DNA of 64,000 bases from Tetraselmis striata (taxonomy: Eukaryota > Chlorophyta > Chlorodendrophyceae > Chlorodendrales > Chlorodendraceae). A model generated the notes under the pieces. It did not search any database. It had not been told where the DNA came from and saw only the letters and a program-made list of their open reading frames with translations. Below are positions 45,901-57,161 of this stretch, piece after piece. The translations under genes were made by a program, and so were the position numbers. The DNA is taken from assembly GCA_006384855.1 (NCBI GenBank), contig VCJN01002949.1, forward strand, positions 248,001 to 312,000, in the 5' to 3' direction. How positions within the stretch are numbered: the stretch's first letter is position 1; every line of letters starts with the position of its first letter.

Positions 45901-46906
45901 TCGACACACCTGGCACCTCCGCAGCAGGCATGCACAACAAGAGATGTGGCAATCGGCGGTGCTGCATCTGTTCCCCCATACCGGCCAGCCTGGAGTATAC
46001 ACTGTGGTTGCCAACAGAGAGCATGCCTGGAGAATAGGGGAATGGGTTGCCAGCACGAGCAAAAGGGGGTATAGTGTGTGAAGCCCCCAGGACATGCACG
46101 CCATGGCTGGCGAGACTCTCACCACTGCAGCGCGGTGTTCCATCCCCTTACCCTGCCTGCGATGGAAGTGTTGGGCTGCTGCAGCGCGTCCAGAATCAAC
46201 CTACCAGGATAGGGGAGGTGGTCGCCAAAGGGGGCCAGGGGTTGAGAGGTGGGGATGTTAGCGCAGTGATTGGGGCCATGCGGAGTAGGCGGATCAGGAG
46301 ACTGGCGGATGCAGACAGGTCGCCAACGCCCGCGCACACCGGCTTGCCACGCAGGCGCACAGCAACCCGCCGTCGCCGCAGTTGCGGTGCTGCGCCACCG
46401 CGGTCATGTCCACCAGGAGCCGCGTGATGGCGCTCCTCCATGTCACGCCTGCAGCAACACGTGTGGCAGGGTGTAAGGACGTTGCATCCGGGAGGATTGC
46501 GCCGGCCCTCAGATGCGCAGCCCCGCGCTGCATCTGGGCTCCTGGGTACTAATGTTGGCATTGGCCCACCTTCTAGCAACCGCAAGCTGGTTGCGGACAA
46601 AGTCGTTGCTCCGCTCTCCTCGTTTGCTTGGATGATTGTGTGCCTGCACAGACCACATGGAGGGGATTTGGGGAAAGGTCGGCAACTTGCCACGCTTGAC
46701 TTGCGTGACTGCCACTATGGCTGCGACTGTTATGACTTCGACCGCGACTGCAACTGCCACTGCAACTGCAACCAGGGCAGCGCATCGCCCCACCTGCCAG
46801 CAGGCCCAATCGAGGGAAGACATAGCCGATGGACCGCTGCCGCGCCTGCCTCCAGCTCCGAGAAGGTGGCGGCCCGCCCCTTGGACTGGGCGCCAAACAG
46901 AGCCAT
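42978..46906 (-). CDS. BBS6: BBS6/MKKS chaperonin-like protein
   Basis: Exons I can place (minus): 46906-46794 (ATG), 46448-46340, 46200-46152, 45804-45753, 45630-45478, 45129-44958, 44456-44074, 43937-43801, 43616-43429, 43351-43233, 43100-42978 (stop). One exon near 46.5-46.75 kb and one near 45.85-46.1 kb are unresolved. The protein follows group II chaperonin order: LCLPSIGPAG (cf. LGP-G), TRLLVDMTAVAQHRNCGDGG (equatorial GDG), an apical part with GLLLDTPLAPEDR and VVASQRVIDPAARAACRQLG, then LRLTGAAPIGS, LACPGGGCTEMLLARHL and the final LLDSLASKASALACAVDAAC. The order and text, especially TGAAPIGS and GGGCTE, match vertebrate MKKS/BBS6 better than the CCT subunits. BBS6 acts with BBS10/BBS12 and CCT in assembling the BBSome, the coat that moves membrane proteins in cilia. 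Its presence implies a ciliated life stage. An intron (45130-45477) carries a TTTTAGGGTTTAGG telomere-like tract. Confidence 0.8.
45372..45412 (+). repeat. Interstitial telomere-like tract in a BBS6 intron
   Basis: Degenerate units GTTTTAGGG, TTTAGGA, TTTATGGG and TTTTAGGGG in tandem. They resemble both plant (TTTAGGG) and Chlamydomonas-type (TTTTAGGG) telomere repeats. Confidence 0.6.
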
Positions 46907-47501
46907 CCGCCCCCCGCTCCACCACGTTGCCGCCGGCGACACTCCCTAAAGGGCGATATAGCGATACTTCAATAACTCGTCGTCGTCATCGGCCATAGTC
47001 GACACACTGTAGTCGACAACCTGCCGCCTTGTTGCGCGCGTCGCGATCTGTTGCCTTCACTACCCGTACCTGGTTCGCTATACTCGCGCGGCGCGCGCGC
47101 TATCGCACGAGTATCGGCGCGCACAGGTGGCGCCGCTCTCCGCCGCTGCTGCGCCGGCGGACGCCGTTATGAATATTACCCCTCTCCTCCCCCCCCCCCT
47201 TCCCCCACCGCTTATTTTATTGGGTCGAGCAGATTCAATTGTTTATACTACCGTCGTGAAGTAGCGCTAATCCCATTCTGGTCGCTAATCCCATAAAGAC
47301 AACAATTATATCCCACAACAATGTCATTATTTCGTCAATAATGTTGAAGTAAGTAATAATAAGTAACGAGTGTATAAAGCTACTACTGGTATTCAGTGAC
47401 GGTTGTTTCATTGCAAACTGCCGATCCTTTCATGAAATTAATTGAATTTGAAAAAACACTGAATTCAGAAATGCTTTCATTTCAATTTCAAACTCGTTAA
47501 A

Positions 47502-47527
47502 AACAGCAGGGGGCTACCATTTTGCCG
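47502..47527 (-). repeat. B2 repeat
   Basis: AACAGCAGGGGGCTACCATT followed by TTGCCG. It matches 47818-47843 (B1) with one difference over about 25 bases and, with it, brackets A2. Confidence 0.8.
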
Positions 47528-47610
47528 AACAGTATCAGATCTATGTTACAAAGTTTTGGCCGTGGGGCGCAAGCCCCAACAATTGGCAGTGTGAGGGAAG
47601 GGTGGGTGGG

Positions 47611-47813
47611 TTGCGTGAGCGATGAGCTCGTGCAAAAGCAGATGGTGAGCGCCCCTGATGAGACCGGAGCGTCATATATAGGGGCTGGGACCTGCGCGTA
47701 ACCGCCAGCGGCCCGCGTGCGCGGGTAGCTGAAACGTCCGGCGTTACTCCGCGCGGACTGGACAGAACAAAGTCCCGGTGTGATTCAAACTTCTATAATT
47801 ATCAATATGACCA
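47611..47813 (-). repeat. A2 terminal repeat
   Basis: Direct-repeat partner of 52208-52414. Shared blocks include TTGCGTGAGCGATGAGCTCG, GGAGCGTCATATATAGGGGC or its near copy, GCTGAAACGTCCGGCGTTAC and TATAATTATCAATATGACCA. Confidence 0.9.
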
Positions 47814-47817
47814 TTTG

Positions 47818-47843
47818 AACAGCAGGGGGCTACCATTTCGCCA
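47818..47843 (-). repeat. B1 repeat
   Basis: Inner copy of the ~25-bp B repeat, immediately next to A2 on the coding side. Confidence 0.8.
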
Positions 47844-49879
47844 TCAGGTCGCCATTATTTGGCGCGGCACGAGCGCCGGCTGGCCGCCCCATGGCGTGAG
47901 CTAGCCAAAGAAGACCATGCTGTTGGACACAGCAGCGTCGTAGTAGGGTTGTCGATGCAGTGCAACATAACGTTGGACTTGGCGCTCCAACCGCCGAAAT
48001 GCCTGATTTTCTGCATCATCACGCCGATGATATAGGCGGCAGTCGCCGCACTCTTCTAGCCAGATCTCGCCGGGGGCTGCTTGTCGACTGCGGCTAATAC
48101 GAGCTGTAACCACCCAGACAACGTTTCACTGTCCGCGTCACTTTCCATGAATTTGCATGTTCATGGCGGTCGATGGCCCAGCGGGCGGGCGGTAGCCGTC
48201 CGCCATCGAGTGTGCGACGGGCAGTAACGAAGTAGCGCAGCAGATCGGAGACGCCAGGCATCACCGCATCCAGCATTGACACATTAGTAGTTTAGCCTCA
48301 GCCGGGGGGGCGGTACCGCGCATTTTCCTATATGTGTCCGGTGGTTCAGGAATACTCCGCCGGTCTGGCGACCTCGTAGTCGCCCGAGGTCGCAAGACCG
48401 GCACTCAACCCCCGCCCCGCCGCGCCGGAATAACATGAGGAGGAGGACGACCGCAATCACCGCCCGGAATAGGCGAACACGTAGTGGCAACACGTCCTCC
48501 ACCGGCCAAGCTCCCGCCGCAGGGCTCGGGCTAGGGTGAGGGCCTTGAATACCTCCCGCGCCGGTAGGAACACCCTGGGCAGCGTGGGGAGCAGCGACAC
48601 ATGAGATGCCTTCCAGCCCTTGCGGACCTTAGCCACCAGCGGACCGAGCGCCATTGTCGGCAAGCCGTGATCCTCGGAGAAGGTGTTGACCGTTGAGAGG
48701 TAAGGCTATAGGCCTTGATAGTGCCGAGATCCCGCAGCCAAGTGATATATAGCGCGCCATCGTGGTCGGGTCGGCAGCCAGGGTGGGCCGGCCCTCGTCC
48801 TCGCGGAACTTGAAGTAGCGCCGAATCGTACTGCCGTAGGTGTCTGCCGTTGAAGGGCCCATGCCGCCGTCAGCAACTCCATAGTTTGTGACCCATGGCA
48901 TCAGACCCCAACACCCGCGCCATGTAGAGCCGCAAGGATTCCGCCCACGGGTTCGTACACCCGTCGACCTCCACCATGTACTCAATGCGCTGGTTGGGGC
49001 ACGCGTGCAACGGCGGGCTTTGCTTACCGCCGGCCGATGATTCGCGCCGGCACCGAGGTGGAGCGCCAAGGTGGCACTGATCGCGCCCCGTTTGAGATGC
49101 ATCCACCCCGGAAGGGAACGCGGAAAACAATGACAAGCCATTGAGGCTTGCCGGCCACACCCCGCCCCGCTCGACGCCCCGGAGCCAACAGTCCCGCGCT
49201 CGGCTCCATGACGAGATGCTCCTCCTCCGCCAATAACTCGGTGAGTTCATGGTGCCACGCCTCGCCTTGTCAGCTGGGGGCCACCACGGTAGCCGGGGCC
49301 CCGCTCTGCCGGAGCTTGGGCAGCATCTGCCAGGGCGGGTTGCGCCACTTGTTCTCCCGGCGCCAAGCGCCGTCGGAGAGACGATACCGCGCGTCCACCG
49401 CCTCGCGCGCCGGGTCCAGCTAGACAGCGTTATAGCGGGGCGTCATGGTGTTGAGCGCCGACGCGAAACGGTCGATCGAGTGCGGCCCAAACCGCCAGCC
49501 CCGCTCCGCGAACAACTCCGGGTCGAGCTGCCAATCGTCGTTGTCAAGGTGCTTGCTAAGCCGATCCGCCCATACGTTCGCCTCCGACCGGATATAGCGC
49601 GCGCCGATCGATGGATGCCATATGCGTGTCGAGCAGGCACCACAAGCGGCGCAGCTCGTGCATCATCTCGGGTGGGCGGGAGGTCAACCCCGTCAGGATG
49701 TGACATACTGTCTCGTTGTCCTCGTGCAGAAGGACGCGGCGGCCGGCGAGGTGGGGGAGGAAGCTCTCCATTGCGAGGCGGGCGGCCTTCAACTATTTCC
49801 AAGTTACGTGTTGTTGCTCGTTTGCAGCAGACCAAAACCCCCTCGCCTCCCACCGCCCGTTCATGACCCCCCCCCCCCC

Positions 49880-49902
49880 CACACACACACACACACACAC
49901 AC
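49880..49902 (+). repeat. C run and (AC)n tract inside the element
   Basis: A run of C is followed by about 11 AC units, between the RNase H and reverse transcriptase regions. Confidence 0.85.
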
Positions 49903-52207
49903 ATCCGTAGCCGGAGCTGTCGGTGTGAAGGTAGGCCGTCTCTATCAGGCGGTGATTTGGCTTGACATTGGCCTGAGCCGGCACCGCCGTCCACCACTGC
50001 ATTCCCGACGTAGCTGCGGCGTCATCCTGATGCGCCCGCCTCACCGTTATTCTCCGACGACGGAGTGGAGCCCGCGGAGGAAGAACCGAGCGGCCGGGAT
50101 GGCCGAGTACATGTACAAAGCGAGTGGCTGCGGGTCGCGCAGCGGGAGCCACCGCGCGTTGTGAGATGTTGGCTTGCGTAGCAACGCACTGCAACTTGTC
50201 CGGCTGGGCATACAAATACGCCATACATCTCGACCCCCAAGTGCCGCCCAAACTAGCCGGGCTCCCAAATAGCCCTTCTTGGGGTTGCGGGACAGCCCCA
50301 TGCCAGCGAGAAGCTCCGTTAACCGCTGCCGGAGCTGGGGCGCCTCCTCCTTCGTCGAGGCAAAGAGCAGGAAGTCGGCGACATACGGTATTAAGATACG
50401 GGCCGCCCGCCAGCGTGTCCGGCGAATGAAGCGCTTGCTGGGGCGTGCGTGCAACGTAGACGAAGAGGAGGGTTTGAGCTTGGGTAGGTAGCGGACGAAG
50501 GTCTCGGTGAAGGTCGTGAAGATGAGAGGAACCATCCCGGGGGTATATCGGCGAGTCGGTAGAGATGTCCGCGCACGTCGACGGTGAAGTAGTCCCGGTC
50601 TTGCTAGGCGATGCCAAGGGCGTAGAAGCCGTCTTGCAGGTCAAACAAAAAACATGTAGTCGCCATTCCTCTTGAGGTGCTAAATCCCGAGGAGGGTCTT
50701 CATCTTGAGTCGCTTGCGGGCGCGGTAGGTGTTGAGCACGTGCAAGTCGATGATGCAGCGCCACTGGTTGACACCGGCCTTGGGACCGAACTAAAAACAT
50801 TCTTGAAACGAATCTTGTGCAAGCGCCGCGGCGGCTATACGAAGCGGGCGAGCTCCGCCTCCAAGAAGGTGACTTGCGCCGGGGTGGCTTCCAGCGCAGA
50901 CATGCCGCAGTGGAAGGGTTTGGGGGGCCGGCTGTGGCGGAAGGGGATGCGGACGCCCTCCCGGATCCACCGAAGGGTTTGCGCGCTCGCGCCGATGTCG
51001 CTCCAGTAGCGCCAGCTCCGCCCCACGCTATGTCGCATGCAGTTGGAGTTGGGGATACATGAATCGGCGCGGCGGCGCACACCGTCGGACCTCGTCGCCC
51101 TGCTCGTCGGTGGCCGCAGTCCTGTGTTTGATCGGGGGGGTCGGGCTGTGGCTTGGTAGGCTCCTTCGGCCGCGGTGGCTGCGTTTTGTCCGTCGTCCAC
51201 GTGCCGGTTTTGGTGGGCTTGGTGCCGCCGGCCCCGCCACCCCCTCCGCTGTCGCCGGATCCTCCGCTCCCGCCCTTGAAGTGGGTGGCTGCTTGGGCCT
51301 TGGCAGCCTGCAGGAGACTGACCTCGAGTTGCTTGTCGTCGAGGGCGGCGAGTAGTCCGTCGACCCCGTTGGCACCGCGCTCGGCGACGGCGGGGTCGAA
51401 GAAGGGGTTGTAGACGAGCGGTGCGGCGACTCGATCCTCGCCCGAGAGCGTCGTCTTGCAGTTGAATCGGCGTATGTAGGTGAGGCGGTCCTCGGACCGG
51501 GCGTTGACCGTGGCGAGCGTGCGGAGGGCGGAGGCGAGTAGGTCGTTGGCGTACGCGGTGTCCGTCGGGGTGACGTTACTCGCACGAAGCGTTGCCATAG
51601 CGTCCTCGGGCGCAGCGTGAGCGGCCGCGGCGGTAAAGACACCACAGCACATAATATGCCGGTATGCGTCGCGCGTCCCGTGCTTTTTTTTCTACTCCGT
51701 GAGGCAGCGGTCCCACTCGTCTTGTCGCGGGGTTCCCAGGCCGGATGCCAGCAGCCCGACGGGGGGCATGCACTCGGCGTATACCCCCGGGGCAGGACGT
51801 CAATCCAGTCCCGCGGGTCGATGAAGGCCGCGGGGCAAATAGATTGTATAGGGAAGCCAGAGGGAGGGCCGTCCTCTCCGGTGCCACCCTCGGAGCCGTC
51901 GTCATGCGTCGTGGGATCGGGCTTGTGCTTAGGTGCGAGGGGGCGAGCGCGAGAGTCCAGCTTGTCGAGCCTCGTCGCTAGTCGTTGGATCAGCACTGCA
52001 CTCAAGTCGGCGATAGCGTCCGGGGCGGCGCGGTGGGTCACTGCTCGGCTCCTCGCATGCTGCGTATGCGTACATGTCGTCATGCAATTTGGGTTGCTTG
52101 GGCGCCATCCAATCGTTGTCGCGTAGGTCTCGGTGAACGTCGAACGTCAAACTTCGTGAGAGGGTTGTAGAGGTCGGACCTTGCGAGACCACGAGAGTCC
52201 CGATGCT

Positions 52208-52414
52208 TTGCGTGAGCGATGAGCTCGTGCAAAAGTATAAGGTGAGCGCCCCTGGTGCGACCAGAGCGTCATATATAGGGGCTGGGACTCGCGTGTCGCT
52301 ACGTACCCACGGCCCGCGTGCGATGGTAGCTGAAACGTCCGGCGTTACTCCGCGCGGACTAGACAGAACTAAGTTTCGGTGTAATTCAAACCTCTATAAT
52401 TATCAATATGACCA
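52208..52414 (-). repeat. A1 terminal repeat (5' end of the element)
   Basis: Partner of 47611-47813. Both contain a TATATAGGGGCTGGGAC promoter-like block and end, read on the plus strand, in AATTATCAATATGACCA. Confidence 0.9.
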
Positions 52415-52419
52415 GATAC

Positions 52420-55400
52420 CCCATTTACGGCCGACGCGGATACTTAGCTATTTTTTATTCCCCGGTCTGCCGAAGACCCGCAAGGTGCCCATGCCGCGCG
52501 CGCACCCTCCCCGCGCTCAGCGGGCAGCAGCGCGCCTACGCGCGCCGGCTGGGTGAGCTGGCCCGGTGACACAGCAATACCGGCAGGTGACTCGGCGAGG
52601 CGCGCCCGCTGGCGGCTGACCGGCTGCGCGGCCGGGCCGGCCAGACATCAGCAACCGGGCGGGCGGGCGGGGCGGGGCGGCTGGGCGGCACGGCCTGTCG
52701 ATCAGCGCACGAAAACATGTCGACGTGGCGCATTCGAATGTTTGAAAGTTGGCAATCGTTAGCAGGTATGCTCGTAGCGAGCAACCACAATTTAAGCACA
52801 CTTACTAGGCGACTTTGGCGGAACCGCGTATCCCGCGTGCTTGATCCACAAGCCTCTGCGTAATCAGAAACTCCCTTATTGCTCACCAACAATAATGCGT
52901 GTACCAACATCGCATAATCGCATGCATTGCGATGTACGCATAATGCATGCTTACAACGTATAATAGCACATGCGAGTGGAACATCTAACACAGCACGGGT
53001 CATTTTCAAAAATACATTAAACGCTTTCATGAAATTCAATGAATTTCAGAAAATAGATTTTCATGAAAATTAAACCACATCTGCTGGTAATACACACTTT
53101 CCTTGTATTCATACCTACGAGCAGCGTCTGATTTAATTAACCGGTGATCGCAGTGCTGCATGTCACTATTTTACGATAGATACATAATCGTGTTGAATAG
53201 GACCGGTGTACGATTTTCCGCTTAAGAATGCGCATACTCGTAAAAGCAAATCTTTATTACCGCGACCACGCCGCGCAGCGCATGCAACGTCATTGCGCGC
53301 CCCCCCGCCCCCTCCCGGGACAGGACTGGCAACAGTGAAACCCTTGCATCGTCTCTACGACGGACGTTTTGGCAGCGACCCAGCTACGGCGGAATGGGTA
53401 GGCGACGGCGCGGCGCTCTGGTATGTTATATAGTAGTCTTCAAACAAATAATTGCCGATGCATTCTGTAAGACCAGAGCCTTTAGAGGCCAAGTATATCA
53501 CTTCGAACATTGTGTCCTTGTTGGATCACGGTCAGGAACGCGCAGCATTCCCGCATGCGTCATTGCCATGCGTGTTTAAAATGCCATGCGCGCCATTGCC
53601 ATTGCTGCCTTGCGCGTATTATTATGGCATGCGTCATGCACGCGCGTATTGTTTTACTCGTATTAACAATCATTTGTATTTGTACATAAAGCTCTCGAAT
53701 TAATTAACGCGCGTCAGTAGTACGGCCAAGCACAACGGCGTAGTACAGGAGTCCCGTAGGGACATAAGTTCGATGTTTTCCGCACAACCGTGGAGCCTTG
53801 CTGATGCCCATGCCCTGGCTGCAGAATGCCACAAAAAACTGCATGCGTTTATGGATGTGATTACGCTTGGGGCGCTTCTAGTGTATGAGCGCAGGCAAAA
53901 ACTATGCCGTTGCGGTCATTGCGGAAAACCTCGTGCAAGGGCGTGCATGTGGTGCGCTGGGATCAATACGAGGGTGTGCGGCTCGCGCGTGGCACCTGTC
54001 ATTTATTTGGCAATATCAGTGTAACATGTCAGTGTAACCGCATATGTTGGACAACGGCATGGTGGCCGGTTTGAGCGCACGGCACGCCGGCATTTGAACG
54101 TGAAGAACCGTGTAGTGTTACTCCCATTGTCGTCGAGATACGTGTGTTAGCCACCTACCTCGTGATGCTCGGCGCATGGTTTAGCGTCTATGGCCAGCTA
54201 GCGGCGGGCTGCATGCGACATTCGCAAACTAGCTGGTGGCCCAGTAACGAGCTGTTATCTTGCAATCACGCGGAAATTCATAACAATTCGCCATTTTATC
54301 CAGCGAAGCGTCGATTTTTCGGCGGTGAGCTTTATTGCCGTACGGATACCCGTATAGTGCAGCGGATCGGGCCTATAGGTGCATGACTAAAGCGCCTATC
54401 TACTGGTATGTACTACTAAGTACTATAATCCCCTCCCCCCCCCCCCCCCCCCACACCCGCCCACGGTCCTTAATTACACAGCCGTCCGATTACGATCTCA
54501 CGGCTGGGAGGTACTGGTACTGGTACTCGCTGCTGGTACTGCTGGTACTGGTGTGAAGTACAAAAAGGGCAGTTCCCTAGAATTACTGGTAATGGTACTG
54601 GTACTCGCTACTCGCTGCTGGTATTAATGGAAAAAAAAGTCCGGTAGTTCAAAGCGCTGGCAATGCAAACGCTCGCTCTTGGTACTTCAAAGCGCTGGCA
54701 ATGCAATTCATGGAACTGTAGGCCAGTGATATAGAACCCGTTCTTAAATTTTCTGAACAATCGAAACATCGCTGATTCAACTGTCGAGATAGTTCATATT
54801 ATAATTTGTACCCGAATAGCGCACTAGAAGTCCGTGAGCCGGGCTTTCTAGTCCGCTCATTGGAACATCATTCCGATAACACGTCGACATTCTATATATG
54901 GTCTGTCAAAGATACCCTCCCTACTCTGGCATGCCAGCCAGCCAACTCATTGTGGGTGGGTGGGGGGACATGATAAGGGCATACAATGTGCCACTCCACA
55001 CAAGCTACCAGGCGTGAGGACCTCTTGGATGCGAATCCACGTTGCGTCGATCCCGTCGTCATTTCGGCTTCTGCCTTTGGTCATGGATGACATGTGCTAC
55101 TAACAACATGCGCGCAGACATGTGCGCTAGTTGTGAAATTGTTGTTTATGGGGGGGCGAGCCTGCGCTTAGCCCACAGTGCGGGTGGCATAGGCATGCCC
55201 ATGTGGAATCGAAAGCGCGTTTTGTGTACTACTTTAACCCAGTGAGGTGTAGCCAGCGGCGCTTATCTTGCAGCTTGAAAACTTGTGGGATTGACAATTT
55301 TGGAGAATTGTCTGCACTCTTGGCACACTGTCACGGAAATGCCGATGCATTGCAACGGTAGCATGCATTGATTGGTCTCAAACTCCCACGGCGTACATGC

Positions 55401-56640
55401 CATCCATGCATATGTCCACCCACCATCGGGAGCGCGCGTACAAATGCGATGGATGGGAGCTACACCGCCAACATGTTGCCATGTGTGTTGGTCGAGTTTC
55501 GGTGGTTGTAGCCCTGTGCCAAACCACGCCATTGCCGAAAAACAATTTGACAAGTGCGATAGCCGGACGAAGCGGCTGCCTCCTTGGCGTAGGAGGCTTG
55601 CATGCACTGAACAGCGAGGCTTCATGGCCCCGTGGCCCCATGGCTTGGTCACCAAGGCGAGGATACGCACGAAATTATGTGGAGTGCTGTATTCAAGCCG
55701 TGGGAGTTGCTAGGGCAGATTCGAGCGGCAAATGTCGGGAGGCCCAATAGTCACACCTGGGACGGTTCGCAAACCCAGCTAGATCGGGGCTGCGGCATTG
55801 ATAGCCTTCCTATAACTTCACAGCAACTGCCCGCTCCTCGGCCTGCTGTGGCCGGACCTCTGCATGTCTGCTGAAGCATACAGTACGAGCAGTACCGTAG
55901 CACAGGTATAATCGGTGTAGATAATGCGCGGATGAGTTTCCATGATGAAATCCATATTTGTACACAATTGTACATATATTCTATATGACCAATAAGAACT
56001 TATTCTAAATTACTTACTAGTGTCATATAGTCAGGTGGTCATATTAACAATAACGCTAATAACAATAATCATAGTTATTAAACAATTGACGGATGTAGTA
56101 GTGGGAGCGTATACAGAACAATACCGGATACATGCTGTAAATAAAGTTCGGTATGCCGAAATAACGATCAAGGAGAAATGCACATTATTGCATATCCTGA
56201 AAATACCATATGACATGTATGACGCATTTTATTAAGTGCATAGCAGGTGCGGTATAGATGAGACAACATATCCAGTAGCACCACTCTAGCTTCAATGAGC
56301 TCCACTGAATCATATTTATGGTATAATATCAGCCGTAGGATAATAATCAATGATTTTTGTCAACTACCAAATCCCCAATAACATTGCGCGCAAGCGTGGG
56401 ATGCTGCTGCCTACAAGCAAAGTATGTATCGCCAGCAGCAGAAAGACGAAAGCATTTGCGCCCATAACAACATGCACGCATGATATATACCACGCTGTCA
56501 GGATCATGAAAGTGCGGACTTTTGCGAAATGGCGGTGAGCCAGTAATACGCATACACACTCCAGATAGAGCAAGCAACAAATACAAGCGCATTCGCAGGA
56601 GTACAACACAGTGATGATGGCAGTGCTTCTGAGGAATGCT
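52420..56640. other. Gene-poor spacer
   Basis: Lower-GC sequence without a gene I can support. It holds CATGCG/GCCATT-rich low complexity (53560-53650), a C run (about 54431-54451), GGTACT-type short repeats (54510-54556 and 54580-54625) and a duplicated TCAAAGCGCTGGCAATGCAA (about 54648 and 54684). The longest frame (minus 55670-55263, 135 codons) has mixed composition and is not recognised; it may be chance or a pseudogene. Confidence 0.45.
54510..54625 (+). repeat. GGTACT-type simple repeats
   Basis: Two clusters of imperfect GGTACT and GCTGGTACT units separated by about 30 bases. Confidence 0.8.
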
Positions 56641-56655
56641 ATATTCCACACAGAA

Positions 56656-56916
56656 TACACAAGGTACATTCCTTGTCCGCTCGGTTGAGCGGTCGTCTCG
56701 TATGCGAAAGATCCCGGGATCGATCCCTGGCCAATGTATCTCGGTAATATATCGGCCTGGCGTGTCCCGGGTTTACCCGGTTGATGCGTTAGCCCTTCGG
56801 GGTTCGAATGAGGCAAGGCTCCAAGGCCTATGCCAGACCTACAACTGCGGTTGGCGCAAGAGGTCAAGCGCTGGGGCGGCTTCGGCCGATGTCCCGGGGC
56901 GAACTTTACTTTTACT
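56656..56916 (+). mobile_element. tRNA-derived SINE, copy 2, with 12-bp target duplication
   Basis: The head resembles a tRNA: GCTCGGTTGAGCGGTCGTC as box A region and GGGATCGATCCC as box B, so RNA polymerase III would start at its 5' end. The unique body (GGCGTGTCCCGGGTTTACCC, CCCTTCGGGGTTCGAATGAG, GCCAGACCTACAACTG) is shared with the copies at 2.2 and 62.4 kb. The 3' end is GAACTTTACTTTTACT, a short T/A-rich tail of the kind a partner LINE might recognise. The duplicated target TTCCACACAGAA lies at 56644-56655 and 56917-56928 exactly, which proves retroposition. It sits about 0.25 kb downstream of the stop codon of the SPX-MFS gene, possibly in its 3' UTR or flank. Confidence 0.9.
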
Positions 56917-57161
56917 TTCCACACAGAACAATTGGTAAATTGAAAGCAGCATGGGTGGGTGAGGTAATTGTCAGAATCCACAGTTTGCGCCAGCAGCGGG
57001 TCCTTCATGGGCACGGTGCAAAACACAAAATCCTGTGCGCCAGGCATGTACTTAAATATCTGAATAGATGCACCATTCCCCAAAATTCTGCTGCCCCAAC
57101 AACTCCCCCCCACCTCTCTCGCTTCCTAGCGATGTGCGGTTGCCTGTACCGCGATCAGAAT

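Larger units (their letters stand above)
47502..52414 (-). mobile_element. DIRS/PAT-like tyrosine-recombinase retrotransposon with split repeats (broken)
   Basis: The order on the minus strand is: A1 repeat (52414-52208), gag-like region (about 52.08-51.0 kb), reverse transcriptase region (about 51.0-50.05 kb), RNase H region (about 49.8-49.55 kb, with RVLLHEDNETVCHILTGLTS and MMHELRRLWCLLDTHM), tyrosine recombinase region (about 49.15-47.9 kb, with YGSTIRRYFKFREDEGRPTL and LGPLVAKVRKGW), then B1, A2 (47813-47611) and B2. This gene order and the A1-B1-A2-B2 ends are those of PAT-type DIRS-order elements, which integrate with a recombinase instead of a DDE integrase. The coding part is broken in several places, so it is a fossil. 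The A repeats have diverged moderately, suggesting an older insertion than the LTR element at 22-23.6 kb. Gag-like relatives lie at 26.6 kb and 10.8 kb. Confidence 0.85.

Noticed and set aside
46509-46925. Long minus-strand frame with an Ala-Val repeat near the BBS6 start
   Set aside because: The AVAVAVAV text comes from a CTGCAACTGCCA-type repeat in an intron. The chaperonin-like frame is a different one and starts at 46906.
55263-55670. 135-codon minus-strand frame at 55.3-55.7 kb
   Set aside because: It is rich in Cys, His and Trp with no domain order and no neighbouring exons. Chance or an old pseudogene is more likely.
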